DNA of 64,000 nt from AC-32 sp963715575 (lineage in GTDB: Bacteria > Actinomycetota > Thermoleophilia > Gaiellales > Gaiellaceae). Numbering within the stretch: the first letter of the stretch is position 1; every line of letters begins with the position of its first letter. Location of the stretch: NCBI GenBank assembly GCA_963715575.1, contig OY970250.1, positions 1,240,001-1,304,000 on the forward strand. Direction: 5' to 3'. Of the stretch, positions 16,918 to 27,589 are shown piece by piece. The translations under genes and the position numbers were made by a program. The notes beneath the pieces are model-generated. The model saw nothing but the letters and a program-made list of their open reading frames with translations, had not been told where the DNA came from and did not search any database.

Positions 16918-18261
16918 ATGGATCTGCGGGCATCGGTCAGGCGGCGCGAGGAGCTGCGCTACGGCTTCCTCTTCCTACCCGGTGCGATCGCGCTCGGGTT
17001 CGTGGCCGCTGCACTCGTGGTCGTGCAGCTCGACCACCTCGGCGGGGAAAGCGGCGTCGGGATCGGCTTCGGCGGCAACGCCGAAGGCGCGCGCACCATC
17101 CTCGCGACCGTCGCCGGCTCGCTGATCACGGTCGCCGGCCTCGCCTTCTCGATCACGATCGTCTCGCTGCAGCTCGTCTCGCAGCAGTTCAGCCCGCGCT
17201 CGATCCGGACGTTCCTGGGCGATCGAGTCACGCAGGTCACCGCGGGCGTCTTCGTCGGCACGTTCGCCTACTGCCTGCTCGTGCTGCGCTCCGTGCGGGC
17301 GGGGCCGGGCTTCATCCCGTCTCTCGGCATCACGATCGCGATCGCGCTCGGCGTGGTCGCGATGGGCTTCCTGCTCGCGTTCATCCACCACATGTCGAGC
17401 ACGATCCAGGTCTCGACGATCACGGCCCGGATCGCGCACTCGACGCTGGACGCGATCGGCGAGCTCTATCCCGAGAGTTTCGGCGGGCCCAAGGCGGAGG
17501 ACCCGGCCGAGGTGCTGCGCGTTTGGCGGGCGGAGGGCGAGCCGGTCGCGGTGCTGCCCGAGCGGCCCGGGTACGTGCGGGCGGTGACGCTGGACACGCT
17601 CTGCGACGACCTGGCCGAACGGCCGCTGCGGGTGCACGTCGCGGTTGCTCCGGGCGACTTCGTGACAGAGCGCGATCCGGTCGCCGAGGTCTGGCGACCG
17701 CGGCTTGACGACGAGGGGGTCGCCGCGGTCCGGCGCGCCGTGCTGACGGCGAACGAGCGCGACCTGGAGCAGGATGCGTGCTACGGCCTGCGGCAGCTCG
17801 CGGACATCGCGATGCGCGCGCTCTCGCCCTCGGTCAACGACCCGACGACGGCCGTGACGTGCATCGGCTACCTGCGCGCGATCATGGCGCGGCTCGCCGG
17901 GCGCTCGCTGCCCGCGGCCGTGCGCCGGCTAGACGACGACGTCGTGCTCGTCGTCGAGGTGCGCCCGTTCTCCGACTACGTCGACGTGGCCTTCGTCCAG
18001 ATCGCCCGCTACACCCGCGACGCCCGCGCGGCGGTCGAGCTGATCGAGGCGGCGGCGGCAGTCGCGCGGGCGGCTGCCGAGGCCGGGGCGCACGACCGGA
18101 TCCCGCCGCTGGAGGAGGGCGCGACCGTCGCAGCGGAGACGGCTCTCGAGGCGGCCACGAGCGACTCCGACCGCCGTCGCGTGGCCGCGGCGCTCGAGGC
18201 CTTCGACGACGGCTACTCGTCGAGCGAGGCGAGCGCCGCGTCGTGGAGCGCGACCCGGTAG
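16918..18261 (+). CDS. DUF2254 membrane protein
   Basis: 447 residues from ATG 16918. Four membrane segments lie in the first 170 residues (FLFLPGAIALGFVAAALVV, ILATVAGSLITVAGLAFSI, GVFVGTFAYCLLVL, ITIAIALGVVAMGFLLAF); the family motif SLQLVSQQFSPRSIRTFLGD follows the second. The soluble half contains LRQLADIAMRALSPSVNDPTTA, also conserved in DUF2254. Function of the family is unknown. Its last 49 bp are overlapped by the opposite-strand NUDIX gene. Confidence 0.88.
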   Translation: MDLRASVRRREELRYGFLFLPGAIALGFVAAALVVVQLDHLGGESGVGIGFGGNAEGARTILATVAGSLITVAGLAFSITIVSLQLVSQQFSPRSIRTFLGDRVTQVTAGVFVGTFAYCLLVLRSVRAGPGFIPSLGITIAIALGVVAMGFLLAFIHHMSSTIQVSTITARIAHSTLDAIGELYPESFGGPKAEDPAEVLRVWRAEGEPVAVLPERPGYVRAVTLDTLCDDLAERPLRVHVAVAPGDFVTERDPVAEVWRPRLDDEGVAAVRRAVLTANERDLEQDACYGLRQLADIAMRALSPSVNDPTTAVTCIGYLRAIMARLAGRSLPAAVRRLDDDVVLVVEVRPFSDYVDVAFVQIARYTRDARAAVELIEAAAAVARAAAEAGAHDRIPPLEEGATVAAETALEAATSDSDRRRVAAALEAFDDGYSSSEASAASWSATR

Positions 18262-18770
18262 CGCCAGAGGGCGCGGGCGGTCTCGAGCAGGCGCGCCCGG
18301 ATCGGGCCCGCGAGCTCCTCGGCGCTGCCCCAGCGCGCGGCGCTGATCTCGTGCGTGTCGATCGGCCGCAGCTTCTCTTCGGCGCTGCGGGCGGAGAAGA
18401 CGTGCGTGCGCCAGTCGATCATGCCGCCGGCGCAGCGGAAGCTCGCCTCCGTGCTGACCAGGAACCGCTCGAGCTCGATCTGGATCCCGAGCTCCTCCTT
18501 CGCCTCTCGCTCGACGCCGGTCTCGAAGCGCTCACCCGGCCGCACGCCGCCGCCCGGTGGGCGCCAGACGCCTTCCGGGTAGGACGGCTTCTGGATCAGC
18601 GCGAGCCGCCCGCGCGGGTCGAAGACGAAGACGGTGACGTCGTGCCGCCGCTGTGGGGAGTAGCCGGCGAGCGTGAACTCCTCGGGGCTGACCTCGCCTT
18701 CCCAGCGCAGCGGCCGCGGCTCGCCGTAGCGCTCGCGCAGCGGTGCCAGGACGGCCTCGGTCAGGTGCAT
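18213..18770 (-). CDS. NUDIX hydrolase
   Basis: 185 residues. The NUDIX box is GGGVRPGERFETGVEREAKEELGI with the essential REAxEELG core near residue 90, in an alpha/beta/alpha fold beginning HDVTVFVFDPRGRLALIQK. It hydrolyses a nucleoside diphosphate linked to X with Mg; the substrate is not predictable. ATG at 18770 is preceded by TACCAT at 6 bases, whose bases overlap the divergent promoter of the EamA gene. Confidence 0.88.
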   Translation of the reverse strand: MHLTEAVLAPLRERYGEPRPLRWEGEVSPEEFTLAGYSPQRRHDVTVFVFDPRGRLALIQKPSYPEGVWRPPGGGVRPGERFETGVEREAKEELGIQIELERFLVSTEASFRCAGGMIDWRTHVFSARSAEEKLRPIDTHEISAARWGSAEELAGPIRARLLETARALWRYRVALHDAALASLDE

Positions 18771-18776
18771 GGCACG

Positions 18777-18786
18777 ATGGTACGGT
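18777..18786. promoter_or_regulatory. Divergent -10 boxes sharing TA, NUDIX and EamA genes
   Basis: Minus-strand TACCAT (18782-18777) is 6 bases from the NUDIX ATG and plus-strand TACGGT (18781-18786) is exactly 7 bases from the EamA ATG. They share the TA at 18781-18782. Both would give leaderless mRNAs. Confidence 0.5.
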
Positions 18787-18793
18787 CGCGCGG

Positions 18794-19600
18794 ATGCCGC
18801 TCGACGCGCTGGCGCTGGCGCTCGGCGCAGCCGCGCTGCACGCCCTCTGGAACCTGCTGCTCGCACGCGAGCGGGACACCGAAGGCGCCTCGGCGGTCGC
18901 GCTGCTGGCGCTGGTCGTCGTGCTGGCGCTGCCGGCCGCGCTGACCTGGCGGGTCGAGGGCGACGCGATCCCGTTCATCCTCGGCTCGGCCGCGCTCGAG
19001 CTCGCGTACATCGCCTTGCTCGCGGCCGCGTACCGGCGGTACGAGCTGAGCCTGGTCTACCCGGTCGCGCGTGGGCTGGCACCGGTGCTGGCGCTGCTGC
19101 TCGTCGTCGCGGCCGGAGGCGCGCGGCCGTCCGCGATCGGCGTGCTCGGCGTCCTCGCGGTGGCGCTCGGCGTCCTGCTCGTGCGCGGCGTGAAGGGCGA
19201 TCTCGGCGGCTTCGTCGTCGGGATCGTGATCGCAGCGGCGATCGCCGGCTACACCGTGGTCGACCGCTACGGGATCCGCCACGCGGCGGCCGGGCCGTAC
19301 CTGCTGCTCGTGATGCTCGGGCCTGCGCTGGTCTACTCGCTCTCGGTTGGACGCACGCGCGTGCGGGCAGCGGCCTCGCCGGCGACGATCGTGATCGGCG
19401 CGGCCTCGGCCTCCGCCTACCTGCTCGTGCTGCTCGCGCTGCGGCTGGCGAGCGCGCCCGCCGTGGCGGCTGTACGCGAGACGAGCGTCGTGATCGCAAC
19501 CGCCGCGGCGGCAGTCGTCTTGCACGAGCGCGTCGGCCCGGCCCGGCTGGTCGGCGCCTGCGTGGTGGTCGCCGGGGTGGCGTTGCTGGCGCTCAGCTAG
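18794..19600 (+). CDS. EamA/DMT-family transporter
   Basis: 268 residues with about ten hydrophobic segments in two five-helix halves, the drug/metabolite transporter layout. The first half has RRYELSLVYPVARGLAPVLALLLV split near residue 80, the conserved end of EamA helix 3-4; the second half ends AVAAVRETSVVIATAAAAVVLHERV, the matching site. Substrate unknown (metabolite export likely). Start ATG 18794 fits the -10 at exactly 7 bases. It meets the trehalose-phosphatase gene tail to tail with a 4-bp overlap. Confidence 0.85.
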   Translation: MPLDALALALGAAALHALWNLLLARERDTEGASAVALLALVVVLALPAALTWRVEGDAIPFILGSAALELAYIALLAAAYRRYELSLVYPVARGLAPVLALLLVVAAGGARPSAIGVLGVLAVALGVLLVRGVKGDLGGFVVGIVIAAAIAGYTVVDRYGIRHAAAGPYLLLVMLGPALVYSLSVGRTRVRAAASPATIVIGAASASAYLLVLLALRLASAPAVAAVRETSVVIATAAAAVVLHERVGPARLVGACVVVAGVALLALS

Positions 19601-20304
19601 AGCTTGACCAACAGCTCGAGCAGCTCGACGGGTGAGTCGACCACGAGGTCGGCCGCCTCGCGCAGCTCCGCCGGCCCCTCAGCGGAGGCGACCGCGACCC
19701 GCACGGCGAGCTCGAGGCCGTCCAGGCCGCGGAAGGCATCGAGGTCGGTGGTGTCGTCGCCGGCGTAGAGCGCGCGCTCCAGCCCGCGCTCGGCAAGCAG
19801 CGCCCTTACCGCCGTGCCTTTGTCGGCCTCGACCGGCGGCCGCAGCTCCAGCACCTTCCGGCCCCAGCGCGCCTCGAGCCCTGCCCCGCGCGCCCGCTCG
19901 GCGACGGTCTCGAGTGACCGCCGGGCCTCCTCGTCGTCGGGCGCCTCGCGCCAGTGGAAGGCAACGGTCAAGCCCTTGTCCTCGAGCCACGGCCAGTCCT
20001 CCTCGCCGAACGGCCGCAGCGCCTCGCGCCAGCCTTCCGCCTCGGGAGCCAGCTCGAGCCCGTGGACGCCGACGTAGACGACTCCCTCGACCCCGACGAG
20101 CCGCGCCGCCTCCTCGCCGGTCCGCCCGCTGATGCACGCGACGAGCGCGTAGCGCCCGGCGAGCCGCCGCACCTCGGCGCGCGTCTCGTCCGGCACGACC
20201 GCCAGCTCGGGCCGCGCCACGACCGGCGCGATCGTCCCGTCCACGTCGAGCAGCACGGCCGCCCGGCCGGGCTCGGAGCGCAGCCGCATCAGCCGATCCT
20301 CCAC
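19597..20304 (-). CDS. otsB: Trehalose-6-phosphate phosphatase
   Basis: 235 residues. HAD-type motifs are AAVLLDVDGTIAPVV (DxDGT), ACISGRTGEEAARLV, VYVGVHGLEL and YAGDDTTDLDAFRGL, the series that identifies OtsB. It dephosphorylates trehalose-6-P. GTG 20304 was chosen because TATTCT (minus strand, 20317-20312) is exactly 7 bases upstream; ATG 20289 is an alternative. No trehalose-6-P synthase (otsA) lies in the window, so its partner is elsewhere. Confidence 0.88.
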   Translation of the reverse strand: MEDRLMRLRSEPGRAAVLLDVDGTIAPVVARPELAVVPDETRAEVRRLAGRYALVACISGRTGEEAARLVGVEGVVYVGVHGLELAPEAEGWREALRPFGEEDWPWLEDKGLTVAFHWREAPDDEEARRSLETVAERARGAGLEARWGRKVLELRPPVEADKGTAVRALLAERGLERALYAGDDTTDLDAFRGLDGLELAVRVAVASAEGPAELREAADLVVDSPVELLELLVKL

Positions 20305-20322
20305 ACCGCGCAGAATACGGCC

Positions 20323-20664
20323 ATGCGCTATCTCCTCATCGGCCTGGTCGCGGGCCTCTTCAGCGCCGTCTTCGGCGTCGGCGGCGGAATCGTGCTCGTG
20401 CCGCTGCTGATCCTGGTCGCCCAGCTCAGCGAGCGGCCGGCGATGGGGACGTCGCTCGCCGCGGTCGGCCTGATCGCGTTCGTCGGCACCGTCAGCTACG
20501 GGCTCCACGGCGAGCTGAAGCCCGGCGCCGCGGCGATCGTCGGCCTCCCGGCCGCGGTCGGAGCGGTGCTCGGCACCGGCCTGCAACAGCGGCTCGACGC
20601 GCGCACGCTCTCGCTCGGGTTCGCCGCCGTCCTCGCCGGCCTCGCGATCTGGCTGCTCGTCTGA
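20323..20664 (+). CDS. Half-size TauE/SafE-like membrane protein, first half
   Basis: 113 residues, four predicted membrane segments. It opens with LIGLVAGLFSAVFGVGGGIVLVP, the repeat motif of the TauE/SafE (sulfite/sulfonate exporter) family, which normally has two such halves in one chain of about 250 residues. Here the first half is a separate gene that ends at TGA 20664, whose last base starts the ATG of the second half. Likely the two proteins assemble as a heterodimer. Ion transported is unknown. Confidence 0.8.
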   Translation: MRYLLIGLVAGLFSAVFGVGGGIVLVPLLILVAQLSERPAMGTSLAAVGLIAFVGTVSYGLHGELKPGAAAIVGLPAAVGAVLGTGLQQRLDARTLSLGFAAVLAGLAIWLLV

Positions 20665-21047
20665 TGTGGACGCTGGTGCTGGCGGCGCTGCTCGGGTTGG
20701 CCGCGGGCGTGCTCGCGGGGCTTTTCGGCGTCGGCGGCGGGATCCTGTTCGTGCCGACGCTGACGCTCGTGCTCGGCCTGACGCAGCTTCACGCGGAGGC
20801 GACCTCGCTGCTCGCGATCCTGCCGACGGCCGCCGCGGGCGTCTGGCGCCAGCGCGAGTACGGAAACGTGCGCTGGCGCGCGTCGCTGTTGGTCGGCCTC
20901 GGGGCGATCGCCGGCGTCGAAGCGGGCGTGCAGATCGCGGAATCGCTGCCCGAGCACGCGCTGCGGCGGCTGTTCGCCGTGCTGATGCTGGCCGTCGCCG
21001 CCCAACTGGCCTGGCGCGCGCGGCGAAAACCGTCCTATGCTTCCTGA
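20664..21047 (+). CDS. Half-size TauE/SafE-like membrane protein, second half
   Basis: 127 residues with four membrane segments. The motif GVLAGLFGVGGGILFVPTLTL repeats the one in the preceding gene. The TGATG overlap (stop of one, start of the other) enforces coupled, near-equal synthesis. A basic tail (WRARRKP) ends the protein. The frame is intact through both genes, so the split is a true two-gene form rather than a simple frameshift: no fusion frame is restored by removing one base from the junction without losing the start. Confidence 0.78.
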   Translation: MWTLVLAALLGLAAGVLAGLFGVGGGILFVPTLTLVLGLTQLHAEATSLLAILPTAAAGVWRQREYGNVRWRASLLVGLGAIAGVEAGVQIAESLPEHALRRLFAVLMLAVAAQLAWRARRKPSYAS

Positions 21048-21048
21048 C

Positions 21049-21441
21049 GTGGCCAGCGTCGAAGAATTCTGGATTCCGCTCGTCGACGAGCCGATCGGCA
21101 CGATCGTCGCCGAGATCCAAGAGCAACGGCCGGAGATCGCGGGGCTGGTCGACTCGCCGCGCCGCCTGCTCGCCTTCCGCACCTTCGCCTACATCCGCGT
21201 CGGAATCCTGCTCGGCCGACTGCTCGTCGAGCACGATGTCAAGCCGGACGAAAGCGTGAGCTGGGCCGAGCAGCTGGCGCACAGTCCCGAGCACAACGAG
21301 AAGGTCGTGCGGGAGGTGCTCGCCGTGGCCGAGGAGGTCGCCGCCGATCCCGCCTATGCGCGTGAGCACCTGGGGCCAAGCGACGAGGAGCGGCAGCGCT
21401 TCTCGGAGTTCGCGAAGCGCCGCTTGGCCGCCGACAGCTGA
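21049..21441 (+). CDS. Hypothetical protein, 130 residues
   Basis: GTG 21049 is taken as start because TATGCT (21036-21041) ends exactly 7 bases before it; the ATG at 21037 lies inside that box. The product is soluble, acidic and mainly helical (EFWIPLVDEPIGTIVAEIQEQRPEI cut by short loops, then LLAFRTFAYIRVGILLGRLL and a long C-terminal helix rich in Glu). No family recognised. It is 1 bp downstream of the TauE pair but has its own leaderless promoter. Confidence 0.65.
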   Translation: MASVEEFWIPLVDEPIGTIVAEIQEQRPEIAGLVDSPRRLLAFRTFAYIRVGILLGRLLVEHDVKPDESVSWAEQLAHSPEHNEKVVREVLAVAEEVAADPAYAREHLGPSDEERQRFSEFAKRRLAADS

Positions 21442-21486
21442 AGTCACGCGTCACACGCCGCCGTCTCTGCTCATAATGCGAGGACG

Positions 21487-22959
21487 GTGCGGAAGCGGCT
21501 CACGATCTTCGTGGCGCTGGCTGGTCTCCTCGTCCTCCTCGCAGGGGCGGGAGGCGCCGGCGGCGCCGGCTCGACCGCGGGCGCCTCGGCACAGGCGGTG
21601 GCGATCCGCGTGGTCGTGCCCGGGCAAGCGGGCGCGGAGGCCGGGGCGATCTCGTCGCCGCCCTACCGCGCCGCCTTCGGCGCGGCCTTCACCTACCCGG
21701 CCGACGGCTCGGTCGTCAGCACCGGCCCGATCAGCGCCTCGGCCTCCAGCGACTCCGGCACCTCCGGCATCGCCGCGGCGACGAGCCAGGTGCAGACGCT
21801 CAGCATCTTCGGCGGCGAGATCACGGCCGAGACGGTCAAGGGCGCCTCGCACGGCTCGACCAGGGGCCGCGCTGCAAAGGGCGACTTCGCCGGCGCGGCG
21901 ATCTCGTCGCTGACGGTGCTCGGCTCGGCGACCGCCGCCGCGCCGAACGGCCGCGTGGAGCTCGGCGACTGGGGCTACCTCGTGACGCTCGAGCAGGGCA
22001 CGGACGTCAGCTCCGGCGTCGGCGGCACGCAGGGCTTCCACGGCTTCGTGACCGCGCTCGCCGTCCACCTGACCGCGCCACACGGCGCGCTTCCGGCCGG
22101 CTCCGAGATCCGAATCGGCTACGCGGAGGCGAACGTGCAGGCCAGCGTCGGGCCGCCGCCGAAGCCGATCGCTCCCGGTCCGGTCGCGAAGCAGCCCGAG
22201 CACGCGAAGCGGAAGCAGATCCCGGTCGCACCGGAGCCGACGAAGAACGGCCGCTCCTCGCACCCGCTGCTGGCGATGCCTACCGGCCTGCAGCCGCGGC
22301 TGACCGCGGGCGGCTACGTGTTCCCCGTCTACGGCCCGGTGTCGTACGGCAACAGCTTCGGCGCCTTCCGCGGCGACGTCGCCGGGAACTGGCATCACGG
22401 GGACGACATCTTCGCGCCGCTCGGCGCGCCGATCCTGGCCTGCGCCGACGGGCTCGTCTTCTCGGTCGGCTGGAACGACGTCGGCGGCAACCGGCTCTGG
22501 CTGCGCGACTCGCAGGGGAACGAGTTCTACTACGCGCACCTCTCGGCGTTCACCCCGATCGCCCGCAACGGGATGCACGTCAAGGCGGGCGAGATGCTCG
22601 GCTTCGTCGGCAACACCGGCGACGCCCAGGGGACGCCGACGCACCTTCACTTCGAGGTGCACCCGTCCGCGCTGCTGTTCATGGGCTACGACGGCGCGGT
22701 CAACCCGACGCCGTATTTGGACGCCTGGAAGCACCTCCAGGACGTGCGCTTCTCGAACGTGGCGAGCTGGCTCGCCAAGACCGGGATCGCCGACCCGGCG
22801 CCGAAGCCGGCCGCGATCGTGCTGCAGGTCTCGGACATCTCCGCGGCGAGCGGGCTCGAGCCCGGCTCGCTGCAGCGCGCCATGTCGGCGCGCGCCCGCG
22901 GCACCGAGGGCCAGGTGGCCCGGTCGCTCGGGCTGCGCCCTCGGGCGCCTAGGCCCTAG
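21487..22959 (+). CDS. Secreted M23-family metallopeptidase
   Basis: 490 residues. A signal peptide (RLTIFVALAGLLVLLAGAGG) is followed by an Ala/Gly/Ser-rich beta domain of about 200 residues similar to choice-of-anchor modules, a Pro-rich linker near residue 225, and the peptidase domain from residue 280. Zn ligands are seen in WHHGDDIFAP (HxxxD-type) and HLHFEVHP (HxH). Such enzymes cut peptidoglycan cross-links. GTG 21487 has CATAAT 9 bases upstream. Convergent with the next gene, stops overlapping as CTAG. Confidence 0.88.
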   Translation: MRKRLTIFVALAGLLVLLAGAGGAGGAGSTAGASAQAVAIRVVVPGQAGAEAGAISSPPYRAAFGAAFTYPADGSVVSTGPISASASSDSGTSGIAAATSQVQTLSIFGGEITAETVKGASHGSTRGRAAKGDFAGAAISSLTVLGSATAAAPNGRVELGDWGYLVTLEQGTDVSSGVGGTQGFHGFVTALAVHLTAPHGALPAGSEIRIGYAEANVQASVGPPPKPIAPGPVAKQPEHAKRKQIPVAPEPTKNGRSSHPLLAMPTGLQPRLTAGGYVFPVYGPVSYGNSFGAFRGDVAGNWHHGDDIFAPLGAPILACADGLVFSVGWNDVGGNRLWLRDSQGNEFYYAHLSAFTPIARNGMHVKAGEMLGFVGNTGDAQGTPTHLHFEVHPSALLFMGYDGAVNPTPYLDAWKHLQDVRFSNVASWLAKTGIADPAPKPAAIVLQVSDISAASGLEPGSLQRAMSARARGTEGQVARSLGLRPRAPRP

Positions 22960-23363
22960 CTGCCGTTGCCCGAGGAGCCGTAGCCGAACTCCTCGTCCTC
23001 GCCGAAGATCTTGTCCTTCAGCCAGCGCCGCGTCTCGGGTCCGGTCAGCGGGTTGAAGAGGATGCCGAGCGCGATCCCGGCGAGGAGCAGCGTGCTGTTG
23101 CGCCCCTTGTGCTCCTCGTGTCCCTGCACCCGGTCGGCGGCGTCGCGCAGGTCCTGGATCGCAGAGCGCAGCTGGTCCTGGATCTCCTTGTCGCTCGCAA
23201 CCCTCGTCGCGACACCCGTCACGCCGCGGTTGGCGATCAGCTCGTCGTAGACGTCACGCGCGGTGGCGAAGGCGCTGCGCAGGTTGTCCCGCAGCTCTTC
23301 GTCCTGGATCGCCCGCTTGACGTAGGGCTTCGCGTCCTCGATCCGGTCTCTCGCCTTGGCCAT
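22956..23363 (-). CDS. Hypothetical helical protein with one C-terminal membrane segment
   Basis: 135 residues; ATG 23363 follows a Shine-Dalgarno-like AAAGGACGG. Residues 1-85 form amphipathic helices (RIEDAKPYVKRAIQDEELRD, then ATARDVYDELIAN and EIQDQLRSAIQDLRDAADRV), residues 95-112 are hydrophobic (LLLAGIALGILFNPLTG), and the tail is acidic. It resembles YtxH-like or membrane-tethered stress proteins in layout only. It may be the last gene after lon, 62 bp downstream, which would fit a stress role. Confidence 0.65.
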   Translation of the reverse strand: MAKARDRIEDAKPYVKRAIQDEELRDNLRSAFATARDVYDELIANRGVTGVATRVASDKEIQDQLRSAIQDLRDAADRVQGHEEHKGRNSTLLLAGIALGILFNPLTGPETRRWLKDKIFGEDEEFGYGSSGNGS

Positions 23364-23425
23364 CAGGGGCCGTCCTTTCATTCGCTTGCTCGCGGGATTC
23401 TCTACTACCCTAGCCGCGCGCTGCG

Positions 23426-25833
<2,408 letters not shown>

Positions 25834-25837
<4 letters not shown>

Positions 25838-26271
25838 GTGCGGCCTCGGATCACGATCGCGACGCGCTCGGCCTGCGGCGCCTGGGCCGCGATCGGGAGC
25901 GTGACGATCAGCATGCCCTGCTCGTAGCGGGCGCTCGCGGCGCTCGCGTCGACGGGCTCGTCGAGCGGGATTCGGCGCTGGAAGGGGCCGTACTCGATCT
26001 CCAGCTGCCGGTAGCGGCCGCTCACCTGCGGGCGGCGGCGCTCGCCGGCGACCACGAGCACGCGGTCGGCGGCGATCGCCTTGATCGAGCCCGGATCGAC
26101 GCCCGGCAGCTCGACGATCACGCGCAGCTCCGCCGGGTCCTCGCTGCGGATGCAGTCGGCCTGCGGCCGGAAGCCTCGGCGCCCGCCCGCAAAGCGCGGC
26201 AGGTGCCAGAGCTCGTCCACGAGCTCCTTGATCTCGTCGTGCAGCCGGTCGATGTCGGTGTTCTTCTTCAT
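25834..26271 (-). CDS. Hsp20/alpha-crystallin small heat-shock protein
   Basis: 145 residues. The crystallin core runs from residue 40 to 130 and includes LRVIVELPGVDPGSIKAIAADRVLVVAGERR and the IPL and GMLIVTLP strands (the latter close to the A-x-x-x-n-GvL motif, here ARYEQGMLIVTLP). It holds unfolding proteins for refolding or for Lon, encoded immediately downstream. Upstream 80 bp carry an inverted repeat and a possible -10. Confidence 0.92.
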
Positions 26272-26328
26272 GGTCTGCGGTCAAAGGGTAGTGCTGCCCA
26301 CTTTCGGGCTGCGGCAAAAGTTAGCAAA

Positions 26329-26341
26329 CACTAGCTTAGTG
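26329..26341. promoter_or_regulatory. Inverted repeat upstream of hsp20-lon (candidate operator)
   Basis: CACTAGCTTAGTG is a 5-bp perfect inverted repeat with a 3-base spacer, next to an AT-rich stretch (AAAAGTTAGCAAACACTAG) unusual for this DNA. It does not match the HspR HAIR or the CIRCE consensus. It lies 58 bp before the hsp20 start and 10 bp before the rmlA -10, so it could serve either gene. Confidence 0.35.
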
Positions 26342-26350
26342 CCGGCCCAA

Positions 26351-26356
26351 TACGAT
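26351..26356 (+). promoter_or_regulatory. Leaderless -10 box for rmlA
   Basis: TACGAT followed by exactly 7 bases and the rmlA ATG at 26364; no Shine-Dalgarno precedes the start. Confidence 0.5.
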
Positions 26357-26363
26357 CCTCGCC

Positions 26364-27131
26364 ATGAAGGGACTGATCTGCGCAGGCGGCTCCGCGACGC
26401 GGCTGGCCGAGCTCACGCGCGTGACCAACAAGCACCTGCTGCCGGTGGGCAGCTGGCCGATGGTCTACTACCCGCTCCAGCTGCTGCAGCGGCTCGGGGT
26501 GCGCGAGGTGCTGCTCGTCACCGGGCAGCAGCACGCCGGCCAGTTCATCGACCTGCTCGGCGACGGCAAGGTCGAGCAGCGCGGCGGCGGCGAGCTCCTG
26601 TTCGACCTCGACCTGTCCTACAAGGTGCAGACCGAGCCGGGCGGGATCGCACAGGTGGTGGGCATGGCGCGCGACTTCGCCGCGGGCGATCGCCTGGTGG
26701 TCTGCCTCGGCGACAACATCTTCGAGCACGCGCAGCACGAGGCGGTCGAGGCCTGGGACGGCGGCGCGGTCGTCTTCGTCAAGGACGTGCCCGACCCGGA
26801 GAACTTCGGCGTGGTCGCCTACAACGGCGACGGCTCGGTCAGCGACATCGTCGAGAAGGCCGGCGTCGTGGACATGCGCTACGAGAGCCCGCCGTCGAGC
26901 GACGCGGTGGTCGGCCTCTACTGCTACCCGCCCGAGGTGTTCGAGATCGTCGAGACGCTCGAGCCCTCGAGCCGCGGTGAGCTCGAGATCACCGACGTCA
27001 ACCGCGAGTTCGCCCGGCGCGGTGAGCTGCAGGTCCAGCGCGTCGAGGGCTGGTGGCACGACGGCGGCAAGCACTGGCAGGACCTCGCGGAGGTCGGCCG
27101 CCTGATCGAGCAGACCGGCGTGAACAAGTGA
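26364..27131 (+). CDS. rmlA: Glucose-1-phosphate thymidylyltransferase (RmlA-like)
   Basis: 255 residues. The nucleotidyltransferase signature is ICAGGSATRLAEL (GG-x-x-x-R), with NKHLLPVGSWPMVYYP, the metal-binding CLGDNIFEHA and the C-terminal GWWHDGGKHWQDL. It makes dTDP-glucose, the entry point of dTDP-deoxysugars. At 255 residues it is shorter than E. coli RmlA (about 290). Adjacent rmlC and rmlD and nearby rmlB complete a dTDP-rhamnose set. Stop overlaps the rmlC GTG (GTGA). Confidence 0.9.
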   Translation: MKGLICAGGSATRLAELTRVTNKHLLPVGSWPMVYYPLQLLQRLGVREVLLVTGQQHAGQFIDLLGDGKVEQRGGGELLFDLDLSYKVQTEPGGIAQVVGMARDFAAGDRLVVCLGDNIFEHAQHEAVEAWDGGAVVFVKDVPDPENFGVVAYNGDGSVSDIVEKAGVVDMRYESPPSSDAVVGLYCYPPEVFEIVETLEPSSRGELEITDVNREFARRGELQVQRVEGWWHDGGKHWQDLAEVGRLIEQTGVNK

Positions 27132-27589
27132 TCGAGGGCGTCGAGGTCTTCCCGCTCAGGCGCTTCGAGGACGAGCGTGGGTGGTTCGTCGAGCTGATGC
27201 GCGCCTCGACGCTGCCGCAGCCGGTGCGGCAGTCGAACCTCTCCTTCTCGCGCCAGGGCGTGATCCGCGGCCTGCACTACCACGAGCGCGGCCAGAGCGA
27301 CCTGTTCGCGTGTGTCTCCGGAATGGTGCGCGTGGTCGTGCTCGACCGCGAGAGCGGCGAGACGTTCACCGCCGACATCGGTGACGAGAACCCGGCCGCG
27401 GTCTTCATCCCCGGGCATCACGCGCACGGCTACGAGGCGCTGACCGACTGCCTCTTCCTCTACCACGTCACCGAGGAGTACGACGCGGCCGACCCCGACG
27501 AGCACGGCGTGCGGTGGAACGACCCGCGCGTCGTCCAGCTCTGGAGCACGAAATCGCCGATCCTGTCGGAGCGGGACGCGGTTACCTGA
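27128..27589 (+). CDS. rmlC: dTDP-4-dehydrorhamnose 3,5-epimerase (RmlC-like cupin)
   Basis: 153 residues. The cupin core has FEDERGWFVE at the start, SRQGVIRGLHYHERGQ with the catalytic His, VSGMVRVVVLDRE and FIPGHHAHGYEALTD. It epimerises C3 and C5 of the keto-sugar. Slightly shorter than typical RmlC (about 180) at the C-terminus. GTG start inside the rmlA stop. Confidence 0.88.
   Translation: MIEGVEVFPLRRFEDERGWFVELMRASTLPQPVRQSNLSFSRQGVIRGLHYHERGQSDLFACVSGMVRVVVLDRESGETFTADIGDENPAAVFIPGHHAHGYEALTDCLFLYHVTEEYDAADPDEHGVRWNDPRVVQLWSTKSPILSERDAVT

Noticed and set aside
20323..21047. One TauE gene split by a sequencing error
   Set aside because: Both halves have proper start/stop overlap (TGATG), and each begins with its own hydrophobic repeat; considered less likely than a real two-gene form, though not excluded.
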